From Blautia pseudococcoides (GTDB lineage Bacteria; Bacillota; Clostridia; Lachnospirales; Lachnospiraceae), in contig NZ_CP015405.2 in the NCBI RefSeq assembly GCF_001689125.2, positions 587,001 through 651,000 of the forward strand: a stretch of DNA of 64,000 nucleotides, written 5' to 3'. Below the pieces are notes generated by a model. The model was not told the origin of the DNA, made no database searches, and saw nothing but the letters and a program-made list of their open reading frames with translations. The translations under genes were made by a program, and so were the position numbers. Below, piece by piece: positions 25,665 to 34,264 of the stretch (positions are counted from its first letter, which is position 1; every line of letters starts with the position of its first letter).

Positions 25665-26571
25665 GTGCCACGTCTGCATCTGACCCATAATGAGGATACA
25701 CATCTACCGCATACGAAAGCCCCATATCCCGGGCTGTTTTCACCAGTGATGTAACTAAATCAAAATTATAAGGCCCCCTGCTGTCCTTGGCACAGATAGA
25801 TACCTGCCGTTCTGTGCAGCTAAGACCCTCACCGACACATCCCATGTCAACAGAGATCACCTCCGTCACCCCATCCGGAACAGAGGCAGCCCCGCCGTGG
25901 CCTACCTCCTCAAATACGGTCATATGCTGATAGACTCTGTTTGCCAGCGTTATCTTTTCATCTTTCACATATTTTGCATAACCCAGTAAAACAGCGGCGC
26001 TGAGTTTGTCATCCAGAAAACGGCTTTTAATATATCCAGATCTGGTTATCACTGTTCTGGGGTCAAAACATACATAATCCCCTGTGGAGATCCCAAGTGC
26101 GGCTGCAGCCTCCCTGTCAGCGATAGGTTCATCCGGCACGATCTCCAGGGTATCAAATGTTCTTCCGGTTTTATCATATTCCCCGTTTACATGGACCGAA
26201 GCATTGGCAAGCTGGCAGGTTCCCTCATAAATGCCGTCAAAACGGGTAATGATCCTGCAGTTTTCCGCCTCTGCATTATTGGCGTTCATTCCGCCTATAG
26301 GTGTGATCTTCAGCCGTCCATTACTTTTGATCTCTGAGACCATAGCGCCCAGGGTATCCACATGAGCCTCCAAAAGAACTCCGTTTGCCCTGTCGCCGCT
26401 TTCCAGGTCCACCAGCACACCCCCTTTGACGGTTTTTTCAGGGAGAAATCCCAATCTTTTATATTCCTCCATCAGATAATCCGTAACTTCCTGTGTGTAT
26501 CCCGACGGACTGTCAATTGCCAGAAGCATTTTCATCTGTTCCAATATGTATTCTAAATACTTGTCCATCAT
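25537..26571 (-). CDS. M42-family metallo-aminopeptidase
   Basis: Cytosolic di-zinc aminopeptidase of 344 residues (M42, often annotated as endoglucanase or glutamyl aminopeptidase). Metal ligands are visible in LEAHVDTLGAM, FLDDKLSAA, EEVGHGG, VDMGCVG and the late VYASHGYERSH. The start ATG 26571 follows AGGAGGAGAA; the longer frame to 26679 overlaps the next gene and has no site. It is transcribed after the radical SAM and YhhQ genes with a 64-base gap and may share their transcript, though it has no evident link with queuosine. Confidence 0.88.
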   Translation of the reverse strand: MMDKYLEYILEQMKMLLAIDSPSGYTQEVTDYLMEEYKRLGFLPEKTVKGGVLVDLESGDRANGVLLEAHVDTLGAMVSEIKSNGRLKITPIGGMNANNAEAENCRIITRFDGIYEGTCQLANASVHVNGEYDKTGRTFDTLEIVPDEPIADREAAAALGISTGDYVCFDPRTVITRSGYIKSRFLDDKLSAAVLLGYAKYVKDEKITLANRVYQHMTVFEEVGHGGAASVPDGVTEVISVDMGCVGEGLSCTERQVSICAKDSRGPYNFDLVTSLVKTARDMGLSYAVDVYPHYGSDADVALTAGYDVRHGLIGPGVYASHGYERSHVDGVLNTFLLLKGYLG

Positions 26572-26635
26572 ACCATTCTCCTCCTGATCTAAAACAGAGT
26601 GCATACCGTTTACAACAGCAGGCACCCTGAACAAG

Positions 26636-27370
26636 TTACATTTCAAGCGCAGCATTTTTCTTTTTTGCCGCGGCTCCATCTTTTTTATGTTTCATCCAAC
26701 GAGCCATATATACAAAAGGTGTGTCAAGCAGGCTGGTAAATACAAAAATCACATAGCTGGAAATACAGATATGCAGAAGCACCGAAAGCGGATACATGCC
26801 CCAAAATGCACCAAAGGTATATAACATTGTATTCAAAAGCTGTGATACCAAGGTGGAACCGTTATTACGAAGCCATAAAAAACTTTCCGCATCTCCAAAC
26901 CGTTTTGTGGTAAATGCCCACCATTTATGATAAGCCCACACATCAAATTTCTGAGACACCGCGTAAACCAGCAGACTGGCAAAAAGCAGGCGCGGTGTGT
27001 TGGAAAAAATCGTATGGAACGCAGGACTTGCCCAGTCGTTAGCTGAAGGCGTATACAAAAGCCACATCTGGGAAACCAGTATAAAACAGCAGGAAGTACA
27101 GATCCCCAGGTTGACGGCTTTCTGTGCCTGTTTCTTTCCGCCGATCTCACTGATAATATCGGTCACAAGAAAAGACGAGGCAAACAGTATATTTCCCAGG
27201 GTCTGCTCCATGCCAAAAGCCCTCACCATAAGCAATACTTCAATGTTGGCAGTGATGGTACAGAAAACAGTCCATCCATACAGGCCGGATACATCAAAAA
27301 AGTAATATGCCAGCAATACAAAACTATAGATCAGCACCAGGGATACGATTAACAAAATTTCATTACTCAT
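26636..27370 (-). CDS. Queuosine precursor transporter, YhhQ family
   Basis: Integral membrane protein of 244 residues with about six hydrophobic segments. The YhhQ (DUF165) signatures DIISEIGGKKQA, FDVWAYHKWW and LWLRNNGSTLVSQLLNT are intact. Family members import preQ0 or preQ1, and some may carry queuine or queuosine. The start ATG 27370 overlaps the end of the radical SAM gene, so the two are translationally coupled. The pair lies behind a preQ1-I riboswitch, which supports the transport role independently. Confidence 0.88.
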   Translation of the reverse strand: MSNEILLIVSLVLIYSFVLLAYYFFDVSGLYGWTVFCTITANIEVLLMVRAFGMEQTLGNILFASSFLVTDIISEIGGKKQAQKAVNLGICTSCCFILVSQMWLLYTPSANDWASPAFHTIFSNTPRLLFASLLVYAVSQKFDVWAYHKWWAFTTKRFGDAESFLWLRNNGSTLVSQLLNTMLYTFGAFWGMYPLSVLLHICISSYVIFVFTSLLDTPFVYMARWMKHKKDGAAAKKKNAALEM

Positions 27371-28091
27371 ATTTGTCACCTACCCCAAATTCGGTGTTTT
27401 CCATCAGGATATCAACCCGCTCATTCTCTATATAGACAGGATAAAGATTTTGGGCAAATATCCGTATCACATCCCTGTCCGGCTTCATTTTAGTGGAATT
27501 CTCCACCATAACATTGATGCAGATCCTCTCAAATAAAGAAAGCCCTGTCTCTATATCACTTTTCATAGAAGTAAACGTCTGACCTGTAAGGCCGAACAAC
27601 AGACATACCTCATCTGCGTATTTGGCAATTTCCCGGGGAGAAGCGGCAGCAATTCCCTTTTGGAGAACCTTTTCACGAAATTCCTCATCAAAAGTCTCCA
27701 CTCCCATCTTGATCTTCAGACAGATACCTTTCTCTGCGAAAAAATCACGTGCTGCCTGGATCGCATCCTTATGCATCCAGTGACATTCAAAATGCAGCTC
27801 CCGTATCCTTTTTTCCGCACAGACCTCACGTATCAGTCGTAAAGTCTTCTCATCCAGGTCACAGAAACTACCTGAGTTGATCACTTCCAGTCTGTGAAAA
27901 CAGCCTGTGACCTTAGCAAGCTCCGCCTGATTCAAATGAAAATTAGCTTCCTCATCCCTGGAAAAATCCAGATGATAATCACAGAATGTACAGCGGCGCC
28001 ATTTACAGCCGCTTCCCCGAAGGAGCAAAATCTCCCGGGGATTCTTTTCCCGTATTACACTATAACGGTTACTTGGTTCCTGAATACTCAT
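27363..28091 (-). CDS. Radical SAM protein, likely queuosine salvage enzyme
   Basis: Radical SAM-like protein of 242 residues. The cluster-binding cysteines are Cys29, Cys34 and Cys37 in GSGCKWRRCTFCDY, that is CX4CX2C rather than the common CX3CX2C. The rest fits a small partial TIM barrel with no added domain. It is the first gene after a preQ1-I riboswitch and overlaps a YhhQ transporter, so a role in handling queuosine-type bases is very likely. A queuosine lyase (QueL) of the radical SAM class is known from Clostridioides difficile; I infer this is of that kind, but queuosine assignment rests on context. Confidence 0.7.
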   Translation of the reverse strand: MSIQEPSNRYSVIREKNPREILLLRGSGCKWRRCTFCDYHLDFSRDEEANFHLNQAELAKVTGCFHRLEVINSGSFCDLDEKTLRLIREVCAEKRIRELHFECHWMHKDAIQAARDFFAEKGICLKIKMGVETFDEEFREKVLQKGIAAASPREIAKYADEVCLLFGLTGQTFTSMKSDIETGLSLFERICINVMVENSTKMKPDRDVIRIFAQNLYPVYIENERVDILMENTEFGVGDKYE

Positions 28092-28097
28092 TTTTTT

Positions 28098-28141
28098 CTC
28101 TCCTTAGTTTTAATTATAGACAGGATGGTTACGAACTGTCT
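28098..28141 (-). promoter_or_regulatory. preQ1-I riboswitch
   Basis: On the minus strand stem AGACAG (28141-28136) pairs with CTGTCT (28123-28118) around the loop TTCGTAACCATC-type sequence, followed by an A-rich tail that ends AAAACTAAGGAG (28111-28100). This is the class I preQ1 layout: a short stem-loop plus an A-rich strand whose end pairs back into the loop. Here that tail includes the ribosome site of the radical SAM gene, so preQ1 binding should block translation. An extra hairpin TGGAAACC/GGTTTCCA precedes it. Confidence 0.85.
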
Positions 28142-28182
28142 TTTTGGAAACCATTTAAAAACAAGGGGTTTCCATGAGGCAC

Positions 28183-28211
28183 ATTTTAGCAGAAAACCTG
28201 CAAAAATACAA
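28183..28211 (-). promoter_or_regulatory. Promoter of the preQ1-controlled operon
   Basis: On the minus strand TTGTAT (28211-28206), 17 bases, TAAAAT (28188-28183). Confidence 0.55.
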
Positions 28212-28221
28212 GGGAAAATCA

Positions 28222-28251
28222 TTGACGTAAGACGTCTATCTGTACTATACT
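28222..28251 (+). promoter_or_regulatory. Promoter of nrdR
   Basis: TTGACG (28222-28227), 18 bases, TATACT (28246-28251), 45 bases before the start codon. Confidence 0.65.
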
Positions 28252-28295
28252 AAGCCATAGATAACTTTACATAACATATCAAGGAGGACTTTTAA

Positions 28296-28745
28296 ATGAA
28301 ATGTCCATTTTGCAATCAAGACAACACCCGTGTCATAGATTCCAGACCGGTTCCAGATAATAATTCCATCCGAAGAAGGAGACAATGTGACGAGTGCGGC
28401 AAGCGCTTCACCACCTACGAGAAAATAGAGACAATCCCTCTGGTGGTCATCAAAAAAGACCAGAGCCGGGAGCAATACGACCGCACCAAAATCCAGGACG
28501 GCATCATGCGCGCCTGCTACAAGCGTCCAATCTCGGTGGAACAGATTGAGAAGATCATCGACGAGATCGAAACCGAAATCTTCAACAAAGAAGACCGTGA
28601 AATCCCCAGCACCGAGATCGGTGAAATCGTCATGGACAAACTAAAAGACTTAGACGCCGTAACCTACGTCCGCTTCGCCTCCGTCTACCGCGAATTTAAA
28701 GACGTAAACACCTTCATGGACGAACTAAAAAAAATCCTGAATTAA
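28296..28745 (+). CDS. nrdR: Ribonucleotide reductase regulator NrdR
   Basis: Represses ribonucleotide reductase genes when dATP is high. It has 149 residues, the usual length: an N-terminal zinc ribbon (CPFC at residues 3-6 and CDEC at about 31-34) and an ATP-cone domain (about residues 46-136) starting LVVIKKDQSREQYDRTKIQDG, noted here only by its first residues LVVIKKD. The ribosome site is AAGGAGG. The 3' half uses mostly C-ending codons. No nrd gene or NrdR box was noticed in the window. A perfect 51-nt hairpin lies 128 bases beyond the stop. Confidence 0.96.
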   Translation: MKCPFCNQDNTRVIDSRPVPDNNSIRRRRQCDECGKRFTTYEKIETIPLVVIKKDQSREQYDRTKIQDGIMRACYKRPISVEQIEKIIDEIETEIFNKEDREIPSTEIGEIVMDKLKDLDAVTYVRFASVYREFKDVNTFMDELKKILN

Positions 28746-28872
28746 TTTTAAACAAAGTGCGTCCATTATAAATTGCGCAAAACAAATATCTGCATCACCC
28801 TATTTAACTAAGTCCTCCCATCAAACCTTCCGAAGCCAACCCGCTGCACCCTTTTACAGCCAAAACCTACCG

Positions 28873-28923
28873 GATTTGGAGGGAATGAGGGGGCCGGGCC
28901 GGCCCCCTCATTCCCTCCAAATC
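28873..28923. repeat. Perfect 51-nt hairpin after nrdR
   Basis: GATTTGGAGGGAATGAGGGG and on to GCC (28873-28895) is fully complementary to 28901-28923, leaving a GGGCC loop. The stem is 23 bp with no mismatch. There is no T tract on either side, so it is a poor intrinsic terminator. It may protect the mRNA end or be a small palindromic repeat. Confidence 0.75.
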
Positions 28924-28955
28924 TCGTAAACCTTCCCATGTATCCTAAATAATAC

Positions 28956-28984
28956 TTGCAATCCCCCCATCATTTCGATACAAT
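28956..28984 (+). promoter_or_regulatory. Promoter of the oligopeptide importer operon
   Basis: TTGCAA (28956-28961), 17 bases, TACAAT (28979-28984), 51 bases before the lipoprotein start. Confidence 0.6.
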
Positions 28985-29035
28985 AACCATGACAATTAAA
29001 TAATGAGGGAACTTCTAATGTTTAAAGGAGAAACC

Positions 29036-30607
29036 ATGAAAAGAGTAAGATTCATTTTAACACTTCTCTTTGCACTTACCCTGACTACTGTACTCGGCGG
29101 CTGCCAAGACAAAAAGGAAAGCGGTAAAGAGTCCAAAAACAACGAAAGTTCCACAGAAACAAAAGCGGAACCAACCATGGGAGGTTCCATTGTAGTAGGA
29201 ATTCCTCAGGATATAGAGGATAGTCTTGACCCACACAAATCGGTAGCGGCAGGAACCAAAGAAGTCCTATTCAATATTTATGAAGGCTTAGTAAAGCCGG
29301 ATGAAAAAGGCAATTACATTGATGCAGTAGCCCAGTCGCACACCATTTCAGAGGATGGCAGGACTTACACCTTTACACTGCGTGAAGGCGTAAAATTCCA
29401 CAATGGAGCGGACGTTACCGTAGACGATGTGAAATATTCGATCGAGCGATGCGCCGGTATCACGGAAGGAACAGAACCGTTGATAGCGGCTTTTTCTAAT
29501 GTGGAAAACGTTGAAACTCCCGATGACAAAACCATTGTCATCCATTTAAAAGAAGCTGACACAGAATTTTTGGCATATCTTATTGTGGCAGTCATCCCAA
29601 AAGATGTGCAGGACCTGGCAGCCAACCCGGTGGGGACAGGCCCGTTTATGTATGAGTCCCGTTCTCCTCAGGAGAATATTAAGATCAAAAAATTCGCAGA
29701 CTACTGGGATCGTGAGCATCAGGCATATCTGGATGAAGTTACCTTTAAAGTGGTAAGTGACAGCAATGCCATTGTGACCGGACTAAAAGGCGGCTCCCTG
29801 GATATGGTGGCACGTATTGACTCCAACCAGTCTGCCCAGCTCAAAGGTGAGGATTTTACCATCTATGAAGGCGGCATGAATCTGGTACAGGCACTATATC
29901 TGAACAATGCGGAAGCCCCTTTTGATGATATAAAGGTACGCCAGGCTCTCTGTTATGCAGTGAACCGTCAGGATGTCCTGGATATGATCGCAGACGGAAA
30001 AGGAACCATAATCGGCAGCAGTATGTTCCCGGCTTTTGACAAATACTACATGCCTGAACTTGCAGACAAATACCCTCAGGATGTGAAGAAAGCAAAAGAA
30101 CTGCTGGCTGAAGCCGGATATCCGGATGGATTTGACATGACCATCACCGTACCGTCCAATTACCAGCAGCATGTGGACACGGCCCAGATTTTGGTGGAGC
30201 AGTTAAAACAGATCGGTGTCAACGCTGAGATCCGGCTTGTGGAATGGGACAGCTGGCTCAGTGATGTGTACGGTGACAGGAAATTCCAGTCTACTGTAGT
30301 TGGTGTGGATGCAGCTTATTTAAGCGGCCGGGCCCTGCTGGAGCGCTTTACCTCAGATGCTTCCAAAAATTTTATAAACTTCAGCAATGAAGAGTATGAT
30401 AAACTCTATCAGCAGGTAAAGAAAAGCACAGACGACGGGGAACAGACAGAACTTTACAAAAAGATGGAAACCATTCTGGCAGATCATGCGGCAAATGTCT
30501 ACATCCAGGATATGGCATCAGAGGTTGCACTGAGAAAGTCATACGGCGGCTTTACATTCTATCCTCTGTATGTGCTGGATATGGCAAAGATTTATAAGAT
30601 AAAATAA
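29036..30607 (+). CDS. Oligopeptide-type ABC importer, solute-binding lipoprotein
   Basis: Extracellular substrate-binding protein of 523 residues, family SBP_bac_5 (DppA/OppA type). A signal peptide ends in the lipobox LGGC, giving lipid attachment, and a polar linker follows. The family landmark YSIERCAGITEGTEP lies in the first lobe and VRQALCYAVNRQDVLDMI in the second. The start ATG 29036 follows AAAGGAG. It is the first of five importer genes. Peptides are the usual cargo, but relatives carry nickel, sugars or other solutes, and the substrate is not evident here. Confidence 0.9.
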   Translation: MKRVRFILTLLFALTLTTVLGGCQDKKESGKESKNNESSTETKAEPTMGGSIVVGIPQDIEDSLDPHKSVAAGTKEVLFNIYEGLVKPDEKGNYIDAVAQSHTISEDGRTYTFTLREGVKFHNGADVTVDDVKYSIERCAGITEGTEPLIAAFSNVENVETPDDKTIVIHLKEADTEFLAYLIVAVIPKDVQDLAANPVGTGPFMYESRSPQENIKIKKFADYWDREHQAYLDEVTFKVVSDSNAIVTGLKGGSLDMVARIDSNQSAQLKGEDFTIYEGGMNLVQALYLNNAEAPFDDIKVRQALCYAVNRQDVLDMIADGKGTIIGSSMFPAFDKYYMPELADKYPQDVKKAKELLAEAGYPDGFDMTITVPSNYQQHVDTAQILVEQLKQIGVNAEIRLVEWDSWLSDVYGDRKFQSTVVGVDAAYLSGRALLERFTSDASKNFINFSNEEYDKLYQQVKKSTDDGEQTELYKKMETILADHAANVYIQDMASEVALRKSYGGFTFYPLYVLDMAKIYKIK

Positions 30608-30638
30608 AGAATGGGGCACGGAAAAGGAGAAAGACAGA

Positions 30639-31583
30639 ATGAAATATATTGTGAAAAAAATAGGTACTCTCATTATAACATTGTTAATTGTCTCTTTTCT
30701 GTCTTTTATGGCCTTTTCCGTGATCCCCGGTGACGCGGCAATATCAAAACTGGGAACAGAGGCCACAAAAGAACAGGTAGAGGCATTACGGCATGGGATG
30801 GGGCTGGACAAACCGGTGCTTGTCCGTTACGGTCTGTGGCTAAAGGATTTTGTGACCGGAGATATGGGAGATTCCTACAGCTATTCCATGCCGGTGCGGG
30901 ATATGCTGGCAGATAAAATACCCATCAATATCACCATGGTGCTGATAGGCTTTTTTATTATCCTGCTGTTTTCCATTCCGCTCGGTATTTTAACTGCACA
31001 GCATGAGGGCGGCAGGCTTGACCGCCTTCTCATGACCTGTAATCAGGTGATCATGTCAGTACCCGGATTTTTTCTGGGCATCTTGATCACGTATTTGTTC
31101 GGACTGGTGCTCAGGTGGTTTACGCCCGGTGCGTATGTTTCCCCCTCAGAAAGCTTCGGGGGATTTCTGGCATACCTTATAGCGCCCAGTATAGCCATTG
31201 CACTTCCCAAAAGCGCAATGGCAGTGAAAATGCTGCGCAGTTCTGTGATCACACAGCTTCGTATGGACTATGTGCGGACTGCCTACAGCCGGGGAAACAG
31301 GGCAGGACGGGTCCTCTACAGACATGTCCTGAAAAATGCACTGATCCCGGTGCTCACATTCTGGGCTATGACCATTGCTGATATGATGGCAAACAGCATT
31401 ATTCTGGAACAGGTATTTACCATTCCCGGTATGGGCAGTCTGTTGATCACCTCCATATCCAACAGGGATTACCCGGTTGTCCAGGGGATCATTGTGCTGA
31501 TCGCGGCTATGGTGGTTATCATAAATTTCGCAGTGGATATTTTATATGGAAAAATAGACCCACGGATCCGCATGGATGCATAG
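30639..31583 (+). CDS. Oligopeptide-type ABC permease, DppB-like
   Basis: Inner-membrane permease of 314 residues with six predicted helices. The opening MKYIVKKIGTLIITLLIVSF is typical of DppB/OppB proteins, and the EAA loop that contacts the ATPase is seen near VRTAYSRGNRAGRVLYRHVLK, whose core is RTAYSRGNRAG. The last part has the family string EQVFTIPGMGSLL. It pairs with the DppC-like permease encoded next. Confidence 0.92.
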   Translation: MKYIVKKIGTLIITLLIVSFLSFMAFSVIPGDAAISKLGTEATKEQVEALRHGMGLDKPVLVRYGLWLKDFVTGDMGDSYSYSMPVRDMLADKIPINITMVLIGFFIILLFSIPLGILTAQHEGGRLDRLLMTCNQVIMSVPGFFLGILITYLFGLVLRWFTPGAYVSPSESFGGFLAYLIAPSIAIALPKSAMAVKMLRSSVITQLRMDYVRTAYSRGNRAGRVLYRHVLKNALIPVLTFWAMTIADMMANSIILEQVFTIPGMGSLLITSISNRDYPVVQGIIVLIAAMVVIINFAVDILYGKIDPRIRMDA

Positions 31584-31598
31584 GCAGGAGGAGAGAAG

Positions 31599-32411
31599 AT
31601 GAGAAAAGACAGAAAAAACATGCCGGGCAATTTGTTCGTCGGTGCTTCCCTTGCTGGATGCATGCTGCTGTTTATGCTGATCGGACTTTTGTATACCCCT
31701 TATGATCCGGATGCCATGAGCGGCGGGGCAAAATTTGCGGCACCTTCTTTTGCCCACCTGTTTGGATGTGACCAGTTTGGGCGGGATATTTTAAGCCGTG
31801 TCATGAAGGGGACGGGGACCACCTTTTTTGTGGGTGCGGCAACGGTTCTCATCGGAGGCGGGGCCGGACTTTTGGTGGGTGCGTTTACCGGATATTTCGG
31901 CGGGTGGCTGGATGAGGTGCTGATGCGCTTCAATGACGCTGTGGTTTCGTTTCCCAGTATATTGCTGGCACTGGTATTTATCAGTATTTTAGGACCGGGA
32001 AAATATAACGTGATCCTGGCCCTTGGCGTGGTATTTATCCCAAGCTTTGCCCGTATGACCAGAAGTGAATTTATTTCCCAGAGGGAAATGGATTATGTAA
32101 AAAGTGCGAGACTGATGGGCGCATCCCATCTGCGGATCATTTTTGTGCATATTCTTCCAAATACACTTCCCACAATTCTGGCAACAGCTGCCATTGGATT
32201 TAATAATGCCGTTTTGGCTGAGGCGGGGATGAGTTATCTGGGGATCGGCGTGCAGCCGCCGGATGCCAGCCTTGGAAGAATGCTGTCGGAATCCCAGGCG
32301 TATCTGGCAACAGCCCCCTGGTGTGCCCTGTTTCCAGGGGTGGCGGTTATCCTTCTGGCACTGGGATTTTCTTTGCTGAGTGATGGTCTGCAGAAGAAAG
32401 GCGGGAAGTGA
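31599..32411 (+). CDS. Oligopeptide-type ABC permease, DppC-like
   Basis: Second permease of 270 residues. The N-terminal landmark HLFGCDQFGRDILSRVMKGT is diagnostic for DppC/OppC proteins, and the EAA loop is YVKSARLMGASHLRIIFVHI. A closing landmark is AEAGMSYLGIGVQPPDASLG. The start follows GGAGGAGAG, 15 bases after the first permease. One base separates it from the ATPase gene that follows. Confidence 0.92.
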   Translation: MRKDRKNMPGNLFVGASLAGCMLLFMLIGLLYTPYDPDAMSGGAKFAAPSFAHLFGCDQFGRDILSRVMKGTGTTFFVGAATVLIGGGAGLLVGAFTGYFGGWLDEVLMRFNDAVVSFPSILLALVFISILGPGKYNVILALGVVFIPSFARMTRSEFISQREMDYVKSARLMGASHLRIIFVHILPNTLPTILATAAIGFNNAVLAEAGMSYLGIGVQPPDASLGRMLSESQAYLATAPWCALFPGVAVILLALGFSLLSDGLQKKGGK

Positions 32412-32412
32412 T

Positions 32413-33243
32413 ATGGCGTTATTGGAAATAAAAAATCTGGCAATTGAATTTCATGATACAGTCCCGCCTACGAAAATTGTGGAGGACATTTCTTTTTGTA
32501 TGGAGGAAGGAGAAATACTGGGGATTGTAGGAGAATCGGGTTCCGGAAAAACACAGACAGCCCTGTCTGTCATGGGACTTTTGGGGGAACACGCAAGAAT
32601 GCCCAGAGGAGAGATCCTGTTTCAGGGCAGGAATATTCTGAAAATGCCGAAAGAAGAACTCCGGAGTATCCGGGGAAAAGAAATAGGCATTGTTTTTCAG
32701 GAACCCATGACTTCCTTAAACCCGGTAATGACAATCGGAGAACAGGTGGAAGAGGCCATGGGAATCCACAGCCCTTACAGCGCTAAGGAGCGAAAAGCAA
32801 GGGCTCTGGCGATGATGAAAAATGTGGAGCTTCCCAATCCGGAACTGTTGTACGGAAAGTACCCCCATCAGCTCTCTGGCGGTATGCGGCAGCGGGTCAT
32901 GATCGCAGCAGCGCTTGTGATGGAACCTAAACTTTTGATCGCGGACGAGCCAACCACAGCATTGGATGTGACCATACAGGCACAGATCTTAAAACTCCTT
33001 CAGAGAATCAATAAAGAACAGGGTACGGCAATCCTCTTTATCTCCCATGATCTGGGGGTTATCCGCCACCTCTGCAGCCGTGTCATTGTGATGAACCGGG
33101 GGGAGGCCGTGGAACAGGGGAATGTGCAGGATATATTTGAACATCCTTCCATGGAATATACCAGGAAGCTTTTGGCTGCCATACCAAACCGAAGGACCTC
33201 GCTTAGAAAACGGGCGGCGAAACAGGAAAGGGGGGAGGGGTAA
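32413..33243 (+). CDS. Oligopeptide-type ABC ATPase, DppD-like
   Basis: Cytosolic ATPase of 276 residues. Walker A is GESGSGKTQ, the signature LSGGMRQR and Walker [13 protein letters not shown]. The reading frame extends upstream to 32380, but ATG 32413, right after the dppC stop and a GGCGGGAAG site, gives the normal opening [13 protein letters not shown]. Its stop overlaps the start of the next ATPase (TAATG). Unlike many family members it lacks an obvious C-terminal iron-sulfur cysteine set. Confidence 0.92.
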   Translation: MALLEIKNLAIEFHDTVPPTKIVEDISFCMEEGEILGIVGESGSGKTQTALSVMGLLGEHARMPRGEILFQGRNILKMPKEELRSIRGKEIGIVFQEPMTSLNPVMTIGEQVEEAMGIHSPYSAKERKARALAMMKNVELPNPELLYGKYPHQLSGGMRQRVMIAAALVMEPKLLIADEPTTALDVTIQAQILKLLQRINKEQGTAILFISHDLGVIRHLCSRVIVMNRGEAVEQGNVQDIFEHPSMEYTRKLLAAIPNRRTSLRKRAAKQERGEG

Positions 33244-33968
33244 TGGAACCTGTACTGGAAGTGAAGCATGTAAGCGCATCTTACCGGGAGGGCAGAAAAG
33301 AGCAGCAGGTTTTAAAAGATGTTGATCTTACTGTCCGGGAGAATGAGATCCTGGGGCTTGTGGGCGAGAGCGGCTGCGGAAAAACCACGCTTTCCAAAGC
33401 GATATTAGGATTTGTGAATGTGCGGGAAGGTGAGATCATACATCACACGAAACATCCGCAGATGATATTCCAGGACCCATATTCTTCCCTCAATCCGGGA
33501 AAACGAGTGGAATGGATCCTGGAGGAACCGCTGCGCATGCAGAAAGTTCCCAAAGAGGAGCGCCGAAGAAGAGTCCTGGCTATGGCAGAAAAGACAGGGC
33601 TTTCCAAGGAACATCTGAAGCGGCATCCCCGGGAATTGTCCGGCGGTCAGCGCCAGAGAGTGAGTATAGCGGCTTCCCTTCTCCAGGGGGCACGGTTTAT
33701 TATAGCGGATGAACCGGTATCCGCATTGGATGTGACGATCCAGAGGCAGATCATGGAACTGATCATAAAGCTTCAGGAGGAGATGAAGTTCTCCGTTCTT
33801 TTTATTTCCCATGATCTGAATGTGATCTACCAGATGTGCGACAGGGTTCTGGTGATGAGGGACGGAAGGATTGTGGAGGAAGGGGATGTGGAGGAGGTAT
33901 TTTCCTGTCCAAAAGCTGCATATACAAAAGAGTTGATGGCAGCCACATTAGATGTGGAAGGAATGTGA
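33243..33968 (+). CDS. Oligopeptide-type ABC ATPase, DppF-like
   Basis: Second ATPase, 241 residues, shorter than the usual 310-330 because the C-terminal extension of OppF proteins is missing. Walker A is GESGCGKTT, the signature LSGGQRQR, Walker [13 protein letters not shown]. Start and previous stop share bases (TAATG), so translation is coupled. It ends the operon. The hairpin element that follows, with its T run, may act as the terminator. Confidence 0.9.
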   Translation: MEPVLEVKHVSASYREGRKEQQVLKDVDLTVRENEILGLVGESGCGKTTLSKAILGFVNVREGEIIHHTKHPQMIFQDPYSSLNPGKRVEWILEEPLRMQKVPKEERRRRVLAMAEKTGLSKEHLKRHPRELSGGQRQRVSIAASLLQGARFIIADEPVSALDVTIQRQIMELIIKLQEEMKFSVLFISHDLNVIYQMCDRVLVMRDGRIVEEGDVEEVFSCPKAAYTKELMAATLDVEGM

Positions 33969-33980
33969 CATTTGGCGGAC

Positions 33981-34164
33981 GCCGGGTCTGGTCATAAGCC
34001 TGCCTGTACGGACGGGAGCAGAGAACTTCCGAGCTAACACGCAACCCGCACTAAGTTCATCGCCTTAGGGCTCTTCACTAAGTGCTTGCTAGCGTGTGGA
34101 TCTCGTAAGCTTCTCTAAGCGCTCCTGAAACGCCCGTACAGGCAGGCTTATGACCAGACCCGGC
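33981..34164 (+). repeat. Structured repeat element, copy A
   Basis: The outer 30 bases (33981-34010) are perfectly complementary to 34135-34164. The 115-base core carries inner stems: AGAGAAC-type arms, CACGC (34038-34042 region) with GCGTG (34091-34096 region), and GCACT with AGTGC. The core matches copy B on the other strand at about 85-90% of positions, while the outer arms share little sequence. TTTTT follows the element, so it may also end the importer transcript. No coding frame of note. Confidence 0.85.
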
Positions 34165-34264
34165 TGTTTTTCAAAGAAGCCAGAGTAATTCATAGGCCCT
34201 TCTGTCCGCATTTTTCTATTTATTCAATGACTAGCGACTGCCAACTGTTCCACATTCAAAGTCA

